IMG/VR virus record: IMGVR_UViG_3300044908_000046
Coordinates: 1 to 45,446 of that record
Reading direction: 5' to 3' (one strand)
Length of the DNA stretch: 45,446 nt
Source: a virus
The position numbers and the translations under genes are program-made. Position 1 is the first letter of the stretch. The number at the start of each line of letters is the position of its first letter. Below are positions 20,791-30,863 of the stretch, one piece after another. The notes beneath the pieces were generated by a model. The model was not told where the DNA came from and searched no databases. It saw only the letters and a list, made by a program, of their open reading frames with translations.

Positions 20791-22127
20791 GTACTTACTT
20801 CCGCTACGACAAATCTGCAAGCAGCGTAGTAGGTTTAGCTCTGCCGGGAGTCAGTGTCGCTGTGCTCACCCAGCCAGCAGTCATTACAACACAACCCGGC
20901 AGCCCGCTGGCAACAATCTGGAACGCCGCACTCTCTAACGCTCCTACTCTTTCGCTGGCAACCTGGGCCAACGGCTACATCACCTTCACGCTTGGCAGCA
21001 TGCCTTCCGATGTGGTTGTCGGAGCGTATCTCAGCGTCTCTGGCATCAATCCAACAGGCTACAACGGCATCTGGCAAATCTACTCGATTACGGGGCTTCT
21101 CGTCACCGTCACGCAGAGCAACGGCAGCCTCATCACCGTAACACCGGGGACTTACGTGTCAGGCGGGACGGTAGCAACTTCGGCTTTGCCGAATCCATTT
21201 CTCACCGACCAGCTTGGAAACTTTTTTTTCTATGCGCTTCCCGGAATCTACACCGTGCAGCTCTACGGCACCGCCCTTCCGACTCAGCTCGTGCTTGCCG
21301 ATCAGAACGTGGTTGCGGGCGGCGGAAGCGGAAGCGTTACCAGTGTCGGCCTTACCATGCCTTCCGAGTTTTCTGTTGCTGGATCGCCCGTATCGGCTTC
21401 TGGCACTTTGGCGGTCACAAAGGCCACAGAAAATGCCAACACGGTTTGGGCCGGGCCGACAAGCGGCGGAGCGGCGCAGCCAGCGTTCCGGGCTCTGGTA
21501 GCCGCGGACCTGACCGGGGTAGGCGGAACGGTTTCAAGCGTCTCGCACACCCTGACGGTTCCGGGGATCTTCAGTTCGTCGGTAACGGGCTCGCCTGTCA
21601 CAACCACGGGCACGCTGGCCGATACGATCACGCTTGTAAATGAAAATGCCAACACGGTCTGGTCCGGACCGGCCTCTGGCGCCGCTGGCGTTCCGGCTTT
21701 TCGCGCCCTGGTAGCTGCGGACCTGCCGCAAACGGTTACGGCGCTAACCTCAGCAAACATCCTTGCTTTGTTCGGGACTCCGATTACCTTGGTTCCCGCA
21801 CCGGGAGTTGGTTTCCGCATCGTTCCGCTGGTCATCCAAATTGTTTTCTTTGGCGGCTCGATAGCCTACACCGACGCAGGCGGAGCGGTTTCCTTTGTTG
21901 CCGGCAGCGCTTCGCAGGCGCTTGTGAGCAACGGAATTTTCCTTGTCACTATCTCGCCCAATCGCGCCATTCAGCAAATCGGAAGTTTCTCGGCCACGGA
22001 CACTGCCGGGAATCCTCCGACGGATGACAATGCCGCCCTGGTCATTTCAAAAGTGACGAACAATTTTGCCGCCGGAAACGGAACGGCGAAGATCACAGTC
22101 CAATATCTAATCCTGGCAACTACGTAA
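20787..22127 (+). CDS. Tail fibre or spike-like repeat protein
   Basis: A 446-aa Gly/Thr/Val/Ser-rich protein. It contains two copies of a fibre repeat, at about residues 185-245 and 250-315 (SVTSVGLTMPSEFSV...ENANTVWAGPTSGGAAQP and SVSHTLTVPGIFSS...ENANTVWSGPASGAAGVP), each ending FRALVAADL. This pattern is common in tail fibres. The last 130 residues match the protein at 7488-7991. The TTG start overlaps the adaptor stop as TTGA. A receptor-binding or stalk role is likely. Confidence 0.7.
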   Translation: MSTYFRYDKSASSVVGLALPGVSVAVLTQPAVITTQPGSPLATIWNAALSNAPTLSLATWANGYITFTLGSMPSDVVVGAYLSVSGINPTGYNGIWQIYSITGLLVTVTQSNGSLITVTPGTYVSGGTVATSALPNPFLTDQLGNFFFYALPGIYTVQLYGTALPTQLVLADQNVVAGGGSGSVTSVGLTMPSEFSVAGSPVSASGTLAVTKATENANTVWAGPTSGGAAQPAFRALVAADLTGVGGTVSSVSHTLTVPGIFSSSVTGSPVTTTGTLADTITLVNENANTVWSGPASGAAGVPAFRALVAADLPQTVTALTSANILALFGTPITLVPAPGVGFRIVPLVIQIVFFGGSIAYTDAGGAVSFVAGSASQALVSNGIFLVTISPNRAIQQIGSFSATDTAGNPPTDDNAALVISKVTNNFAAGNGTAKITVQYLILATT

Positions 22128-22141
22128 AAAAGGAGAAATAG

Positions 22142-22546
22142 ATGGCCACCGCCACTTTCAAGTTCAACACAACAAACAAATCGCCGCAAGGGGACGTGAC
22201 GCAGGATTGTGTGACCTACTATGGGACGGTCACATTTTCCGCTTCAGGGGATACTTACGCTACGGGCGGCCTGCTGCCTCTAACTGGTTTTGCGATGGCC
22301 AACCTCGGGCCATATGCCAACCGCACGCCACTCTACGTTGACTTTCAATCGACGGCAGGAAGTGGCTGGTGGTATCAATGGAACTACGGCACCGGCAAGC
22401 TGCAAATCTTTGGCGGCGGAGCGTCCGGCGCAGCTACCACATCCAACATTGAGTTCAGTAACGCCACGGCGCTAAGCGGCGGCACGCCATCCATTTTCGC
22501 CGACACTGTGAACTTCAAGATAGTATTCCCCAAGACCATATCGTGA
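22142..22546 (+). CDS. Small virion protein, beta-rich
   Basis: A 134-aa protein. Its GGLLPLTGFAMANLGPYANR and GSGWWYQWNYGTGKLQIFGG segments follow the pattern of small capsid or fibre-tip decoration proteins found beside fibre genes in many phages. ATG 22142 follows AAAAAGGAG. No enzyme motif. Confidence 0.6.
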   Translation: MATATFKFNTTNKSPQGDVTQDCVTYYGTVTFSASGDTYATGGLLPLTGFAMANLGPYANRTPLYVDFQSTAGSGWWYQWNYGTGKLQIFGGGASGAATTSNIEFSNATALSGGTPSIFADTVNFKIVFPKTIS

Positions 22547-22556
22547 TTAGCTGGAC

Positions 22557-25500
22557 ATGAACAACGCAAGCGGTGCTTCCGATGTCGCGCTAACTGTATG
22601 GGGTGGTGCGATTCCAGAGATGGATCCGGCAGATTTGCCGGAGGGTGGAAGTCCGCAAAATCAGGACGTAGATTACTCCGTCGGGCGCGTCTTCACGCGC
22701 GGCGGCACGCTCGGGCAATTTGTTTTTGCGGGATTGTACAGCGAAAAGATTGCAGGCTACGCGCAATCCCTGCCGGGGCCGTCCACACCCAACGAAGCTC
22801 CGTGGAACTCGCCCACCAACGCCACGCTCGGAATTCCCGGAACCTACGCCAACGTCACGTTAAACGGAACTAACACAACGCCAAGCCTCGTGCAGTACGC
22901 GCAAGGCAGCGCTGCACCGATTACCGTAAACCACGAAACCGACAGCCCAACCATCCAGAACGTTACGACTGGCGCATTCCTTGAGCCGGGCTTGGTGAAA
23001 GGCAACACGCTGTTTGTTTTCCCGGTCATCACATCGGCATCGCAGCCCATCGGGAATATCATCTTTCCCATCAGCGGAATCACCGATAATTCAGGAAACA
23101 CCTACATCCCCATGGGCACGCCGGCGGGATTTGGCGTTGCAGGTCCGGCAATAGATTGGTGCCAGCCGTTCTATTGCGTGCTGAACCAGACCGTCAATAA
23201 CCTGACGATTAACTACACCTACATTATCGGTCAGCAGACCTACGTAACCGCAGTGACGAGTTACTTTTCGGCTGTCGGCGGGCTTGGCGCGGTCGATGTT
23301 CCGTTCACGGTAGCGCAAGGAACTGCCGCGGGGGCAGGCGCAATCGCTTCACCCAGTTTCACCACAACAAACCCGAGCGACGTGCTGATTGGCTTTTCGA
23401 TCTCTGCCGCTGGCGTAGGGCTTGGCCCGAGCTGGACCAGCCTTGTCTCGGCGGTAGGTGAATATCTGGCCGTCACCGCCGTAGGAACCTACAGCGCTGC
23501 AGCGACGGTCGGCGGGGCAGGGGCATGGTTCTGCTGGGGCGGAGCTTTCAAGGCGCAAGCGCTTTGCAGCATCACGTTCACAAATCCCGTCGCCAAGGGA
23601 AGCATTGTCGTTGCCGAGCTTTTCAGCCAAGGGCCGGGAATCTCTCCGGTTTGCAATGATTCGCAAGGGAATGAGTATCAGCTTGCCGTTTCGAACACTT
23701 CAAACGTCAACGGGCAGCAGGCATTCATGTTCTACACCGTCAATCCTGTTTCGGCTGGGACGCTGACCGTTTTAATCACTTGGAATGGCGCATTTACGCT
23801 GTATGGATTGATTCACGAAGTCGCTGGCGTCACGGTTCTCGATCAGGTCAGCTCCAACGCCCAGAACAGCGCGAGCGTAGCGGCGCCAACTCTCACTATT
23901 GGGCAGAATGAGTTTTGTATCGGCGCGGCCTCGACGCAATTCTCCGCCACGGTTTCAGGGGCATTTGCCGCCATCCAGAACATCACCGGAAACTATTCGT
24001 CGTCATTCCTTATCAGCGCAGGGCCGACGGTCCAAGCGACCTGGACGCAGACCAGCGGCGGCTGGGTTGCGCTGATGGCGACGTTTCGCTCGGGAACTTC
24101 GTCTCCCAACCGCTCGCAGATACTTGCCTCTTCCAATTTCCCTTTCACGATCCCCGCAACGGAATCCGTTCTTGGCTTGCAGGTCGAAGTTTTCGGGCAT
24201 CAATCGACGCTGTCGCCGGACGCCATTCTGACCGCTCAGATTCTCTTGCCCAATGGAACGCTTTCGCCTAAAACCGTGGCTTTCCAACTGACTCTGGCCG
24301 ACACGGAGTTTGTCGCCGGAGTTACAAGCTTCTCCTGGGCGATTCCGCTGACTCCGGCACTGCTCGACAATCCAACCTTCACCGTCAATCTCGTAGCTAC
24401 AGCCTTGGGCGGTGAAGTAGCCAGCTTCTTTATCTATGCCGTGAAACTCAAGGCTTGGCTGTCTCCTGCGCCCGCCTCGAACATAAATTGGATCAAGACG
24501 TATGAGCAGACAGACGGCGAGATAGATACTCTCCTGCTCGACGCGAACGGCCTCTTGTGGGATGAGAATGTCACTGCAAATCCAGGAGTTTTGAACAATA
24601 TTTCAACAGCCATCCAGCCGGGCAGTTACGCCAAGTCAGTGACTTTCGATGACGTGGAATACATCGGCATATCGAATCTGATTAACGGCACCGACGTTCC
24701 AAGGCTGTGGAACGGGCAATGGCTCGACAGGGTTTCGCAGGTCGGCCCGGGCGCTCCGCCGTCGGTGACCACGACAAGTTCCGGCAGTGCTGTACTCACG
24801 ATCACGCAAAATGCAGCAACAGCTCTGCCAACCGGAGCGCACGACTGGCTATTGGTCAGTGCCGCTCCATCGGCTACCGGGACGTTCAGCGCTCCGGCAA
24901 CTCCCGGAAACGTGATGACGATTATCGTTCATGCCGCTTTCGTTCCGCCAACTACGGGAAGCCCTCTTGCTCCAGTCTATAAAGTAGGAACCAACATCCA
25001 GATTCTAGGGTTTCCATCCATCGCTGGAAACAATGTCAACAACGATCCCGCAGGCGTCTTCAATCCGGCCTATTACACCATCACCAGCGTTGGCTCGACC
25101 GTTGCAGGCCAGCAAAGCTATGACTGGATCACCTTTCAGGTTCCGTTTACGGCCTACTACAACGCGCTGACTCCCGGCGGCTGCACGATCCAATCGACGC
25201 TTGCGACGCTGACCGCGGCAGTGCAGGTTCCGTTCCTTGAAGTCGGCAACCAGATGACCGTTACCGGAGCGGGCACGGCGGGCTACGACAACACGTTTGT
25301 GGTGGCAGCCACGCCCAACGCCGCGCAGTTGCAAATCACGCAAACCAGCCTGACAGCCAACGTCGCCAACTACGTCTTTACCATCATCACCGGAGTTGCG
25401 CCTGTTTTGGGCCAATTTGCCACGGTGACAGGAACTCTCAATGGCAACGGGATCTTCAACGTATCGAATGCCGTAATCACTTCTGCCAGTCCGACCAGTT

Positions 25501-27740
25501 TCTCCGTGTCTCTGGTTTCTTCATCGAACATTTCGCCGGCTGCTGAGACAGGAACGGGAATCATTTCTGGAACCATCTTCCAGTTCGATCCCGCCGGCAC
25601 AGTGACCAATCCAATCCTGGGCAATTCCACCGGAGGACTGGTTTCGACAACCGGCGTGATGGGCGTCGGTACAAGGCAATGCGTCGTTATCTTCCAAACC
25701 AGGAATGGAGCACTGACCGCTCCGTCGCCTTTTGTGCAGTTCACCATCACGGCCTCGGCTGGAGCCATTGTCGTTTCGAACATTCCCATCGGCCCGCCAA
25801 ACGTTACCGCGCGCATTCTTGCGTTTACCGGGGCGAATGGCGGCAATTTCTTCTGGATTCCCGAGCCTGTGCAGGTGACAACCAACGGCCAGCTTATCAC
25901 CTACCCGGCGACGCTCATCAATGACAATATCACCACGCAGGTGACGCTGTCGTTTCCCGATGCGGTTCTCTTGGCAGGCGATGCCATCGACGTAGCGGGA
26001 AACAATCTTTTCGAACAGGCCGAACTTGGCTCTTGTGTAGGCTTTCTCAGTTACTCCGACCGGCTGATAGCCTGGCAGGAACAGAACAAAATCCAGAACT
26101 TGCTCAATCTTTCCTTTGATGGCGGCATAGGCGTTCTCTCTAGCGCCGTGCAGGGAACCACAACGACTTATCCGCTGGGCTGGACGGTTGACCCGATCAA
26201 TGGCGGAGGAATCTCGCTGATTGTCTCGCCCATCTTCGGCAGCGCGTTCTACATCAAGAATGCAACAGGCGTTTCACAAGCCATCTACGGAATGATCGAG
26301 CAGCCAGCCTATCAGGACATCTATCAGGTTCCGATTGTCACAACCAACACGCAATACTCGATTCGCGTGACGGCCTGCTGCCCTTCGGGAGTCACGCTCG
26401 GCAACTTGGTCATGGATATTTACAGCCCGAAGCTCGGAACCACGTTCGGAATCTTTTCCGTGCCGCTTGCGAGCATGACAACGACCATGCAGATTTTTAC
26501 CGGAACTCTTGTTACGACGGCATTCACTACCGTACCGCTTGATTTGGAGTTCAGAGTCTATGCCACAAATCTCCCGAACGGCGGAGATGTGGAAGTGGAT
26601 CGCGTCGAGCCTTTTCCCACGGCAGAGCCTTCCTTTGCGACTTCCTTCACCGCCAGCTACGCGGACAATCCCGAAGCATTCGATTTGGTGACCGGGCACT
26701 TCGGGCCGTCGCAGAATCAGCAGCCGATTCGGGGCGGCATGGTTCTCTTCGACACTTTATACGCGCTGAAAACAAAATCTTGGTACTCGACCAGCGACAC
26801 CGGGAATTCGGAGCCTGCTTTCTGGAATTGGCGGGAAGTTTCGAACAAAATCGGAACTATCGGCAGTCACTCCTATGACTACGGGGAGGACTGGGCGTTT
26901 TCAGCGTGCCGCGCGGGAGTCTACTTTTTTTCTGGTTCTGAACCACTTAAAGTTTCTCAGGAAATTGCGCCTGTTTGGGATCTCATCAACTGGCCTGCCG
27001 CGCAAAGCATCTGGCTGCGCAACGATCCTGAGCAACGAAGGCTTTATGTTGGCGTTCCCATCGCTACGCCAAATATTTACATGCCGCAGTTCCCAATCAA
27101 CGCAAATCCGCAGACGCCAAACGTCATTTTGATGATGAACTACCGCGAACTCAACTCGGGAATGGCCATCGCCGACACTGCGCCTATCAGAAGTTCCTTT
27201 TCCGGCAGACTACTCGCACCGGAACCCGCTAGGAAGTGGTCATTCTGGAACTTGCAGAGCCCGTATGCTGATTTTTGCGACAGAGCCAACAATCAGACGC
27301 CGCTTTTCCTTTGCAATGGCGTCGGAAACTCAAAGGTCTACGCATTCTCACCGACAGAACTTGATGACGACGGGTTACCGATAAATTCATACTACGTATC
27401 GTTCGGCATGGTTAAAGCAGACCAGCAAGATGCGAAGGGCCTTGGACTTAGACGCATGTTGCTTGGATACCTAAGTATTTTGGCGGAAGGTGCCGGGAAT
27501 TTGAATGTCAGCGTGTATGTCCAATCGCCACAGAATCTCCCATTTCTTCTAGGGTCCATTCCTCTTAGCCAATTTACGCTCGGCGACTTAGAAGTTGCAG
27601 CGAATTTAACCGGGGACCGTTTTTTCATTTGTGTGGGGACGAATGCGGTCGGCTCAAGCTTTTCATTATCGAAAATTGTGGCATCTCTTCAAAAAGATGC
27701 GTGGTCCCCTCTGCGCGGATTGGCAACGGCGAATCCCTGA
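22557..27740 (+). CDS. Giant tail nozzle-like protein with large beta-domain insertion
   Basis: A 1727-aa protein. The first ~45 residues (WGGAIPEMDPADLPEGGSPQ, then GRVFTRGGTLGQF) and the region from about residue 1370 (RGGMVLFDTLYALKTKSWY, GTIGSHSYDYGEDWAFS) resemble the two ends of podoviral tail nozzle (tail tubular B or P22 gp10-like) proteins, which normally have 500-900 residues. The 1300 residues between are Ser/Thr/Gly/Val-rich beta sandwiches with several repeated Ig-like units. It probably forms the tail tip and may carry adhesion domains in place of separate fibres. Confidence 0.6.
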   Translation: MNNASGASDVALTVWGGAIPEMDPADLPEGGSPQNQDVDYSVGRVFTRGGTLGQFVFAGLYSEKIAGYAQSLPGPSTPNEAPWNSPTNATLGIPGTYANVTLNGTNTTPSLVQYAQGSAAPITVNHETDSPTIQNVTTGAFLEPGLVKGNTLFVFPVITSASQPIGNIIFPISGITDNSGNTYIPMGTPAGFGVAGPAIDWCQPFYCVLNQTVNNLTINYTYIIGQQTYVTAVTSYFSAVGGLGAVDVPFTVAQGTAAGAGAIASPSFTTTNPSDVLIGFSISAAGVGLGPSWTSLVSAVGEYLAVTAVGTYSAAATVGGAGAWFCWGGAFKAQALCSITFTNPVAKGSIVVAELFSQGPGISPVCNDSQGNEYQLAVSNTSNVNGQQAFMFYTVNPVSAGTLTVLITWNGAFTLYGLIHEVAGVTVLDQVSSNAQNSASVAAPTLTIGQNEFCIGAASTQFSATVSGAFAAIQNITGNYSSSFLISAGPTVQATWTQTSGGWVALMATFRSGTSSPNRSQILASSNFPFTIPATESVLGLQVEVFGHQSTLSPDAILTAQILLPNGTLSPKTVAFQLTLADTEFVAGVTSFSWAIPLTPALLDNPTFTVNLVATALGGEVASFFIYAVKLKAWLSPAPASNINWIKTYEQTDGEIDTLLLDANGLLWDENVTANPGVLNNISTAIQPGSYAKSVTFDDVEYIGISNLINGTDVPRLWNGQWLDRVSQVGPGAPPSVTTTSSGSAVLTITQNAATALPTGAHDWLLVSAAPSATGTFSAPATPGNVMTIIVHAAFVPPTTGSPLAPVYKVGTNIQILGFPSIAGNNVNNDPAGVFNPAYYTITSVGSTVAGQQSYDWITFQVPFTAYYNALTPGGCTIQSTLATLTAAVQVPFLEVGNQMTVTGAGTAGYDNTFVVAATPNAAQLQITQTSLTANVANYVFTIITGVAPVLGQFATVTGTLNGNGIFNVSNAVITSASPTSFSVSLVSSSNISPAAETGTGIISGTIFQFDPAGTVTNPILGNSTGGLVSTTGVMGVGTRQCVVIFQTRNGALTAPSPFVQFTITASAGAIVVSNIPIGPPNVTARILAFTGANGGNFFWIPEPVQVTTNGQLITYPATLINDNITTQVTLSFPDAVLLAGDAIDVAGNNLFEQAELGSCVGFLSYSDRLIAWQEQNKIQNLLNLSFDGGIGVLSSAVQGTTTTYPLGWTVDPINGGGISLIVSPIFGSAFYIKNATGVSQAIYGMIEQPAYQDIYQVPIVTTNTQYSIRVTACCPSGVTLGNLVMDIYSPKLGTTFGIFSVPLASMTTTMQIFTGTLVTTAFTTVPLDLEFRVYATNLPNGGDVEVDRVEPFPTAEPSFATSFTASYADNPEAFDLVTGHFGPSQNQQPIRGGMVLFDTLYALKTKSWYSTSDTGNSEPAFWNWREVSNKIGTIGSHSYDYGEDWAFSACRAGVYFFSGSEPLKVSQEIAPVWDLINWPAAQSIWLRNDPEQRRLYVGVPIATPNIYMPQFPINANPQTPNVILMMNYRELNSGMAIADTAPIRSSFSGRLLAPEPARKWSFWNLQSPYADFCDRANNQTPLFLCNGVGNSKVYAFSPTELDDDGLPINSYYVSFGMVKADQQDAKGLGLRRMLLGYLSILAEGAGNLNVSVYVQSPQNLPFLLGSIPLSQFTLGDLEVAANLTGDRFFICVGTNAVGSSFSLSKIVASLQKDAWSPLRGLATANP

Positions 27741-28348
27741 TGGCGCTCGACACCAATCGCTTCCTGAACAGTTTACGCTCGGCGGTTTCCTGGGAGGAAG
27801 CGCGGCGCGGCGTGCATCTTTTGCTTTCCGATCTGACTGACCAAATCAGCAACGGATTCAAGCAACTTGCGGTGCAACCGACCGGCAAGGTCCAGCCTCC
27901 CGCGCCAGTTCAAAATCTGAACGTAGTGGCGAATAGCGGCACAGTACATGCCGTGATTACTCATAATTCAGAACTGAGAAAAGGCGCGCATTACTTTATT
28001 GAGGCAAGTCCAAACGATCCAGCATTCGGGCAGCCTCACGTATTCGACTTGGGGGCAAGCCGTTCATTGTTCACGGCCTTGCCAGGGAAAGACAGTTCAG
28101 GCACAAATATCAATTACTACTTTCGTTCCTATGTTCAGTATCCTGGCAGCGATCCAGCTCCGCATACGAACTTCGGAACCAAATACGTGCCGACGCCCGT
28201 AGTGGTAGGCGGCTCCGCGCAATTTACTCCACTGGCGAGCACCGGAAGCGGAACGGGACTGGCGAACGGAACAACGGGCGGCGTTGGATTTGGCACAGTC
28301 TTGCAACGTCCCGCACCCGGACCCAAGAGGCAACTGACAACGGTATGA
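27740..28348 (+). CDS. Hypothetical tail-region protein
   Basis: A 202-aa protein. It has a helical N-terminus (FLNSLRSAVSWEEARRGVHLLLSDLTDQI), then Ig/fibronectin-like strands (LNVVANSGTVHAVITHN), and a Gly/Thr-rich end. ATG 27740 overlaps the previous stop as TGATG. It probably attaches to the tail tip. Confidence 0.6.
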   Translation: MALDTNRFLNSLRSAVSWEEARRGVHLLLSDLTDQISNGFKQLAVQPTGKVQPPAPVQNLNVVANSGTVHAVITHNSELRKGAHYFIEASPNDPAFGQPHVFDLGASRSLFTALPGKDSSGTNINYYFRSYVQYPGSDPAPHTNFGTKYVPTPVVVGGSAQFTPLASTGSGTGLANGTTGGVGFGTVLQRPAPGPKRQLTTV

Positions 28349-28728
28349 ACATTCGTGAGTTCGAGCCAAGCGATTTGAAGCGATTGATTGAACTCCATGC
28401 AGATGGGATAACGCCAACGAATGAGTTTCCAGATCCAGCGAATCCTTTGACACTCATAAAGCAGTGCGTTGTAGACGGAGAACGCATTGTGGCTGCGGGA
28501 CTCGCAAGGCTGGAATTGAATGTCACGCTCGTGCTCGATCACTCGTGGAGCACGCCAAAGGCTAGGTTTGAAGCTGTTAAGCTCTTGCAGGATGAAATGA
28601 ACAAAAAGGCGTATGGCTTTGGGCTTGACTGGGCGTATGCGGAGGCCGGGCCGCGATTCGGCAGACGGCTCCAGAAGCTTGGCTGGATTCCAGCAAAAGA
28701 TGGGCTTTATTTTCTGAGGATACAATGA
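28345..28728 (+). CDS. GNAT-like acetyltransferase
   Basis: A 127-aa protein opening MNIREFEPSDLKRLIELHAD, the usual N-terminal strand and helix of GNAT enzymes. It then has VAAGLARLEL strands and a terminal KLGWIPAKDGLYFLR element like the last GNAT strands. The acetyl-CoA loop (R/Q-x-x-G-x-G/A) is not clear, so activity is uncertain. Small GNAT-like proteins recur in phage tail modules. The gene overlaps both neighbours by four bases (ATGA). Confidence 0.6.
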   Translation: MNIREFEPSDLKRLIELHADGITPTNEFPDPANPLTLIKQCVVDGERIVAAGLARLELNVTLVLDHSWSTPKARFEAVKLLQDEMNKKAYGFGLDWAYAEAGPRFGRRLQKLGWIPAKDGLYFLRIQ

Positions 28729-29312
28729 GCAACAGTCGCGTGAAAGCGGCGCAGAACGCTACAAACACAGCCACGGCAACCGGGGCAGGGTACGGCGCCA
28801 ATGCAACCAACATCGGCTCATCTCTTGTGCCCTTCGAGAAAAAACAACTCACCAACCCCACGGGGATGAATCCCACGGATATAAATAATACGCTGGTAGC
28901 CGGAGAGCAAGGCGCTGGCGGAGCAAACGCGGGAATCACCGGACAGGCAAACCTCGAAGCCGCGCGCACGCACAATACCGGCGCACTCTCGGGAGTTCTC
29001 GACCAAGCCTCAAGAAATAAAACGCAGCAACTCAGCCAAAACGCTCTCGGCGTGCAGAACGAAAACGCCAAAGTAAAACTCGGCCAGCAAGACGAAGCTG
29101 CAAAGAATCTCGGAGGACTCTACGGCACAGATGTAAACGCGCAACTGAAGGCGGAAGGTCTTGTGCCCGCCGATATTGGGGCCTGGACGCAGGCAAACCA
29201 GACAAGCGGATTGCAGCAAGGATTGGGAGACGCTGAAGGCGTTATGGGTTCGCTTTCCAATGCAGCGAAGGCGGCATACGGCGGAGCCAACGGTGCGGGG
29301 TACATGACATAA
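28725..29312 (+). CDS. Candidate internal virion (ejection) protein
   Basis: A 195-aa Ala/Gly/Asn-rich helical protein with no Cys (TGAGYGANATNIGSSLVPFEKK, then EAARTHNTGALSGVLDQASRN). The composition and position after tail genes, ahead of two larger helical Gly/Ala-rich proteins, match ejection proteins of T7- and P22-like phages. ATG 28725 overlaps the GNAT stop as ATGA. Confidence 0.5.
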   Translation: MSNSRVKAAQNATNTATATGAGYGANATNIGSSLVPFEKKQLTNPTGMNPTDINNTLVAGEQGAGGANAGITGQANLEAARTHNTGALSGVLDQASRNKTQQLSQNALGVQNENAKVKLGQQDEAAKNLGGLYGTDVNAQLKAEGLVPADIGAWTQANQTSGLQQGLGDAEGVMGSLSNAAKAAYGGANGAGYMT

Positions 29313-30863
29313 ATGGCAACTCCACTTCCAGCACTCGACCCGGAAAAACTGCGGCAATTGGCGTTGTTGAGCTCCGCTACGCCCGCCGCTCCGCAGCCTG
29401 TTCCTGCTGGTCGCACAGAAGGCAACGTCATGCAGCCAGTTGGCGTGCATGGAATGGACCGCGATCCGGGCATACATCCGCTTTCGCCATTAAAGCGCGT
29501 TGGTGGCCCTCCTGAGGTTCCAGACATCGGCGGCGGTGCGCCAGTTGCGCCAAGTGGATTGCAGCCTGTAGGCACTCCGTCACCCGTCAAGCCGCTTACT
29601 TTTGCCGAGCGGCAGAAATTGCCGTTGGTCGGAGCTCCGGGCAGCGCGGAGAACTACCAATCACAACTTGCCCGCATTGCCGATCAGAAAGCGAATCCAT
29701 TGGGCACGGCAGAAAATCATCCCGGAGTGCTAGGCAAGATTGGACATGCGCTCGGTAAAGTCGGAAACATAGCCGGAGATATTTTCGCCCCAGCGACCAT
29801 GGGCCTCATTCCAGGCACGGATTTGAACAGACGGATGCAGGAACATGGCCTTGAAAGCAAACTAGGCCAAGCCGAGACACGCGAAGGCGCGCAGAAAGTT
29901 GCCGAAGCCAAAGAACAGCACGAGGAGCATGTAGACGACACCAACGAAACAAAACTCGACCAAGCCCAGCAAAAGATTGATGAAACGGAAAACAAGGACA
30001 AGGGCGCTCGGGAAGTCGCCCTCCGCAAGCAAGGGCTCAAAACAGACGACAAGGGAATGCCCGTCCCGCTTGCGCCGGAGGACATGAGCGAGAACGAAAG
30101 AGCCGTCCACGATTTGAAAGTGGCGCAAGCCGATGCCCAAACGTCCAAGGCCATGCTCGACAAGATCAAAGCCGACCCAAACTCCCCGCAGAGCAAAGCC
30201 CTGCTTGAGCGTGTCCGCACTATGGCGAAAAACGCCGACACCGCGGCAGGAAAGCTCGGGCTCGACAAGGACAAATTCAGGGCGGATTACTTCGGGCTCG
30301 ACAAAGACGGGAATCCGCTGGCAGGCACGGCCACGGATGAAAAGACCGGAAAGCCCATCGGACCGCGAGTAGCCAACGCCAGCAACAGTAGTGCTGACCG
30401 CATCAAGCGTTCTGACTTGGCAAGAAACGTGGAAGTGAATCTCACCTCTTTCAAGGAACTTGTAAAGAGCAACCCGAACCTGTTTGGAAAAATAGCTGGC
30501 CGATTCACCACTGTTCAGCAGATGGTAGGTTCTGACGATCCAGAAATTGCTCGCGCCGGGGTCATGGTTCACAACGCCGCACTTGCCAGCAACGGAGCGC
30601 ATGGCGTGCGTTCAGCGGAAGCCGTTAAGCAGACAGAAGATGAATTGCTCAACCACTTCCGTAATGGCGTAGATGCGACGGTGGCGGCAGCCGATGAAAT
30701 GATCAAGAGTGTGTCGAGTTTCCGAGAAGACGCCCGGCACGGAAAACGGCCCGACGAAACACCTATCAGGGGAACGCCCACCGTATCTGCCGCACCTGGA
30801 CAAGCCAGTGCCACACCGCCCAAGACGGCCGAAGAGTATCTGAAGAAATTCCAGAAACCCTAA
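29313..30863 (+). CDS. Candidate internal virion (ejection) protein
   Basis: A 516-aa charged, helical protein. It has a Pro-rich N-terminus (1-110), a long coiled-coil at about 185-310 (AQKVAEAKEQHEEHVDDTNE, then KLDQAQQKIDETENKDKG), and a helical C-terminus. It lies between similar proteins, so it may form part of the injected channel. No muramidase motif seen. Confidence 0.55.
   Translation: MATPLPALDPEKLRQLALLSSATPAAPQPVPAGRTEGNVMQPVGVHGMDRDPGIHPLSPLKRVGGPPEVPDIGGGAPVAPSGLQPVGTPSPVKPLTFAERQKLPLVGAPGSAENYQSQLARIADQKANPLGTAENHPGVLGKIGHALGKVGNIAGDIFAPATMGLIPGTDLNRRMQEHGLESKLGQAETREGAQKVAEAKEQHEEHVDDTNETKLDQAQQKIDETENKDKGAREVALRKQGLKTDDKGMPVPLAPEDMSENERAVHDLKVAQADAQTSKAMLDKIKADPNSPQSKALLERVRTMAKNADTAAGKLGLDKDKFRADYFGLDKDGNPLAGTATDEKTGKPIGPRVANASNSSADRIKRSDLARNVEVNLTSFKELVKSNPNLFGKIAGRFTTVQQMVGSDDPEIARAGVMVHNAALASNGAHGVRSAEAVKQTEDELLNHFRNGVDATVAAADEMIKSVSSFREDARHGKRPDETPIRGTPTVSAAPGQASATPPKTAEEYLKKFQKP

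Noticed and set aside
21302-21835. Long minus-strand frame opposite the fibre gene
   Set aside because: It is antisense to a repetitive beta-protein gene, and such repeats keep the opposite strand open. No start signal.
28135-28725. Minus-strand frame opposite the GNAT-like gene
   Set aside because: It overlaps two well-coupled plus-strand genes and has no recognisable protein features.
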